DNA from: Alphaproteobacteria bacterium
GTDB lineage: Bacteria; Pseudomonadota; Alphaproteobacteria; Rhizobiales; JAJFHC01
Assembly (NCBI GenBank): GCA_021775805.1
Contig: JAJFHD010000120.1
Location: 62,001 to 126,000 of the forward strand
Direction of reading: 5' to 3'
Length of the DNA stretch: 64,000 bases
The notes under the pieces were generated by a model. It saw nothing but the letters and a program-made list of their open reading frames with translations, was not told the origin of the DNA and did not search any database. Shown piece by piece: positions 63,095 through 64,000 of this stretch; the first letter of the stretch is position 1, and each line of letters begins with the position of its first letter. The position numbers were made by a program, and so were the translations under genes.

Positions 63095-63520
63095 CTACCC
63101 TCCCGCATCCTGCTCCAACTGATCCGAATCGACATAGCCGAGCACCATGTCGCGCAACGTGACGATGCCGAGAAGTTCCTGGCCATGGATCACCAAAGCG
63201 CGTGACAGGCGAAATCTTGAGAGCAGCCGGATTGCGTATTTTACATTCATTTCGGAATCGAGCGACAGCGCCGGTTTGGTCATGACTTCATAAACACTGG
63301 TGCGTTCGGTCGATTTGTTCACAGCCACGACCTTCGAAGCGATGTTCTGCACGGTAATGACGCCGTACTCGTCATTGCTGTCGCGCCGCTCGATGATGAG
63401 TGAGCTGACCTTGAGCCGGTTCATTTCCGCGATTGCATCGTGCACGCTTGCAAGACCGCTTACCATGTGCAGCGACGTACGCATCACATCCGAGACTCTG
63501 ACAATTGTGCGTTCCATCAC
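63095..63520 (-). CDS. CBS-domain protein
   Basis: 141 residues made of two CBS repeats (MVSGLASVHDAIAEMNRLKV, then SEMNVKYAIRLLSRFRLSRA with GIVTLRDMVLGYV). The ATG overlaps the stop of the PII-like gene (ATGA). CBS pairs sense adenine nucleotides; here it probably modulates the membrane protein of the same operon. Confidence 0.88.
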   Translation of the reverse strand: MMERTIVRVSDVMRTSLHMVSGLASVHDAIAEMNRLKVSSLIIERRDSNDEYGVITVQNIASKVVAVNKSTERTSVYEVMTKPALSLDSEMNVKYAIRLLSRFRLSRALVIHGQELLGIVTLRDMVLGYVDSDQLEQDAGG

Positions 63521-63870
63521 AAATCCTCCTCACTGATCTCCTGCTCGATGACGGTGATCTGCTCGTGCAGGCCGATTGCATCGTCGATGTCAATTTGAAA
63601 CACGACCCCGGCGCCCGGCTTGGTATCGAACCCGCAGGCTCTTGCGATGGATTCCATTATCTCGCGGCTATGGTGCTCTTCAACCAGAAACAGGACGATG
63701 TCCCGCTGGCCGGTCACCGTCAGCCCCAGAAATGTCTGTGCCGGCTTCAGGCCTTCTCCGCGTACGTTGGTAATGACCGAGCAGCCGGTCGCGCCGTGGG
63801 CACGGGCGGTCTCGATTGCCTTGTCGGTGAGTTCGTCCTCGGTCATGACCACAAGAAGCTTGAACTTCAT
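63517..63870 (-). CDS. PII-like nitrogen-regulator fold protein
   Basis: 117 residues. The start MKFKLLVVMTEDELTDKAIE and the C-terminal GAGVVFQIDIDDAIGLHEQI match small PII-like proteins that accompany DUF1538 membrane proteins. The T-loop region is short and lacks the uridylylated Tyr, so it is not classical GlnB/GlnK. It overlaps its upstream and downstream neighbours by 4 bp each, indicating one operon. Confidence 0.8.
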   Translation of the reverse strand: MKFKLLVVMTEDELTDKAIETARAHGATGCSVITNVRGEGLKPAQTFLGLTVTGQRDIVLFLVEEHHSREIMESIARACGFDTKPGAGVVFQIDIDDAIGLHEQITVIEQEISEEDL

Positions 63871-64000
63871 TGACTGAAATCTCCCGTTTTTGAAGCCGAT
63901 GGAATTTTTCTGTTCTTTCGCCGTTTATCCAGCCAGCCGGTCACCTGCGCATAGCCCATGACCGTCGATATGGGAAACAGGCTGGCCAGCGCAATCAGGC
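63867..64000 (-). CDS. DUF1538-like membrane protein, C-terminal end only
   Basis: Only the last 43 residues are in the window; the 5' part lies beyond the right edge. The visible end runs ALASLFPISTVMGYAQVTGW then a basic tail KRRKNRKIPSASKTGDFSQ, which fits the C-terminus of DUF1538 proteins. The stop overlaps the PII-like ATG. The family call leans on the operon partners. Confidence 0.65.
   Translation of the reverse strand, partial: LIALASLFPISTVMGYAQVTGWLDKRRKNRKIPSASKTGDFSQ

Overview
The window is about 60% GC, densely coded on both strands, and looks like chromosomal DNA of an alphaproteobacterium. The support is circumstantial: Tad/Cpa-type pilus genes, a class III adenylate cyclase and a winged-helix regulator that both carry TolB-like plus TPR modules, a bifunctional aldolase/short-chain dehydrogenase, several TTG/GTG starts with good ribosome binding sites, and short dispersed palindromic repeats between genes. 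I cannot name a genus. No prophage, IS transposase, CRISPR array or rRNA was found. There is one tRNA, tRNA-Gln(CUG).

Layout. 1-9.5 kb: a truncated peptide-type ABC binding protein, an EamA exporter, a secreted protein, a winged-helix/TPR regulator, a lysozyme-like secreted protein, a monooxygenase-fold protein and a large TIR-membrane-WD40 protein. 9.7-16.9 kb: a serine hydrolase, the aldolase/SDR fusion, and a MerR regulator with an FAD oxidoreductase, facing a cation efflux pump across a textbook 19-bp-spacer MerR promoter; then a GNAT acetyltransferase and a second EamA-like exporter. 16.9-26.6 kb: adenylate cyclase, methyltransferase, an exported Arg/Lys/His-rich protein, a DUF3604-type protein and a compact four-gene run led by a Tat-type FAD oxidase. 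26.7-33.3 kb: an ArsR/AHSA1 pair, a cupin, an Lrp/AsnC regulator divergent from a dioxygenase-alanine racemase fusion, an amine oxidase and a GST.

33.6-46 kb: an L,D-transpeptidase, two intergenic repeat elements, a phosphonate-type ABC transporter (binding protein, ATPase, two permeases), a D-aminoacylase, an EamA exporter, a flavin monooxygenase, and glutaminyl-tRNA synthetase with its tRNA just upstream. 45.5-52 kb: four outer-membrane/assembly genes of a Tad pilus without the motor or pilin genes, then a small accessory module of unknown proteins with two Cro/C1-type regulators. 52-64 kb: metabolic genes (tartrate/isopropylmalate-type dehydrogenase, GST, HAD phosphatase, haloacetate dehalogenase-like hydrolase, Asp/Glu racemase-like, HutD, IlvD, 1-Cys peroxiredoxin) and the start of a DUF1538-like/PII-like/CBS operon that runs off the right edge.

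The most unusual single gene is the fusion at 28927-30855: an Fe(II)/2-oxoglutarate dioxygenase joined to an alanine-racemase domain that keeps the PLP lysine but appears to have lost the second catalytic tyrosine. It sits divergent from an amino-acid-responsive type regulator. The most unusual non-coding signals are an interleaved (A-B-A'-B') inverted repeat at 2281-2357, a three-copy TA-flanked palindromic repeat family, and a 265-bp element with 32-bp terminal inverted repeats at 35370-35634.
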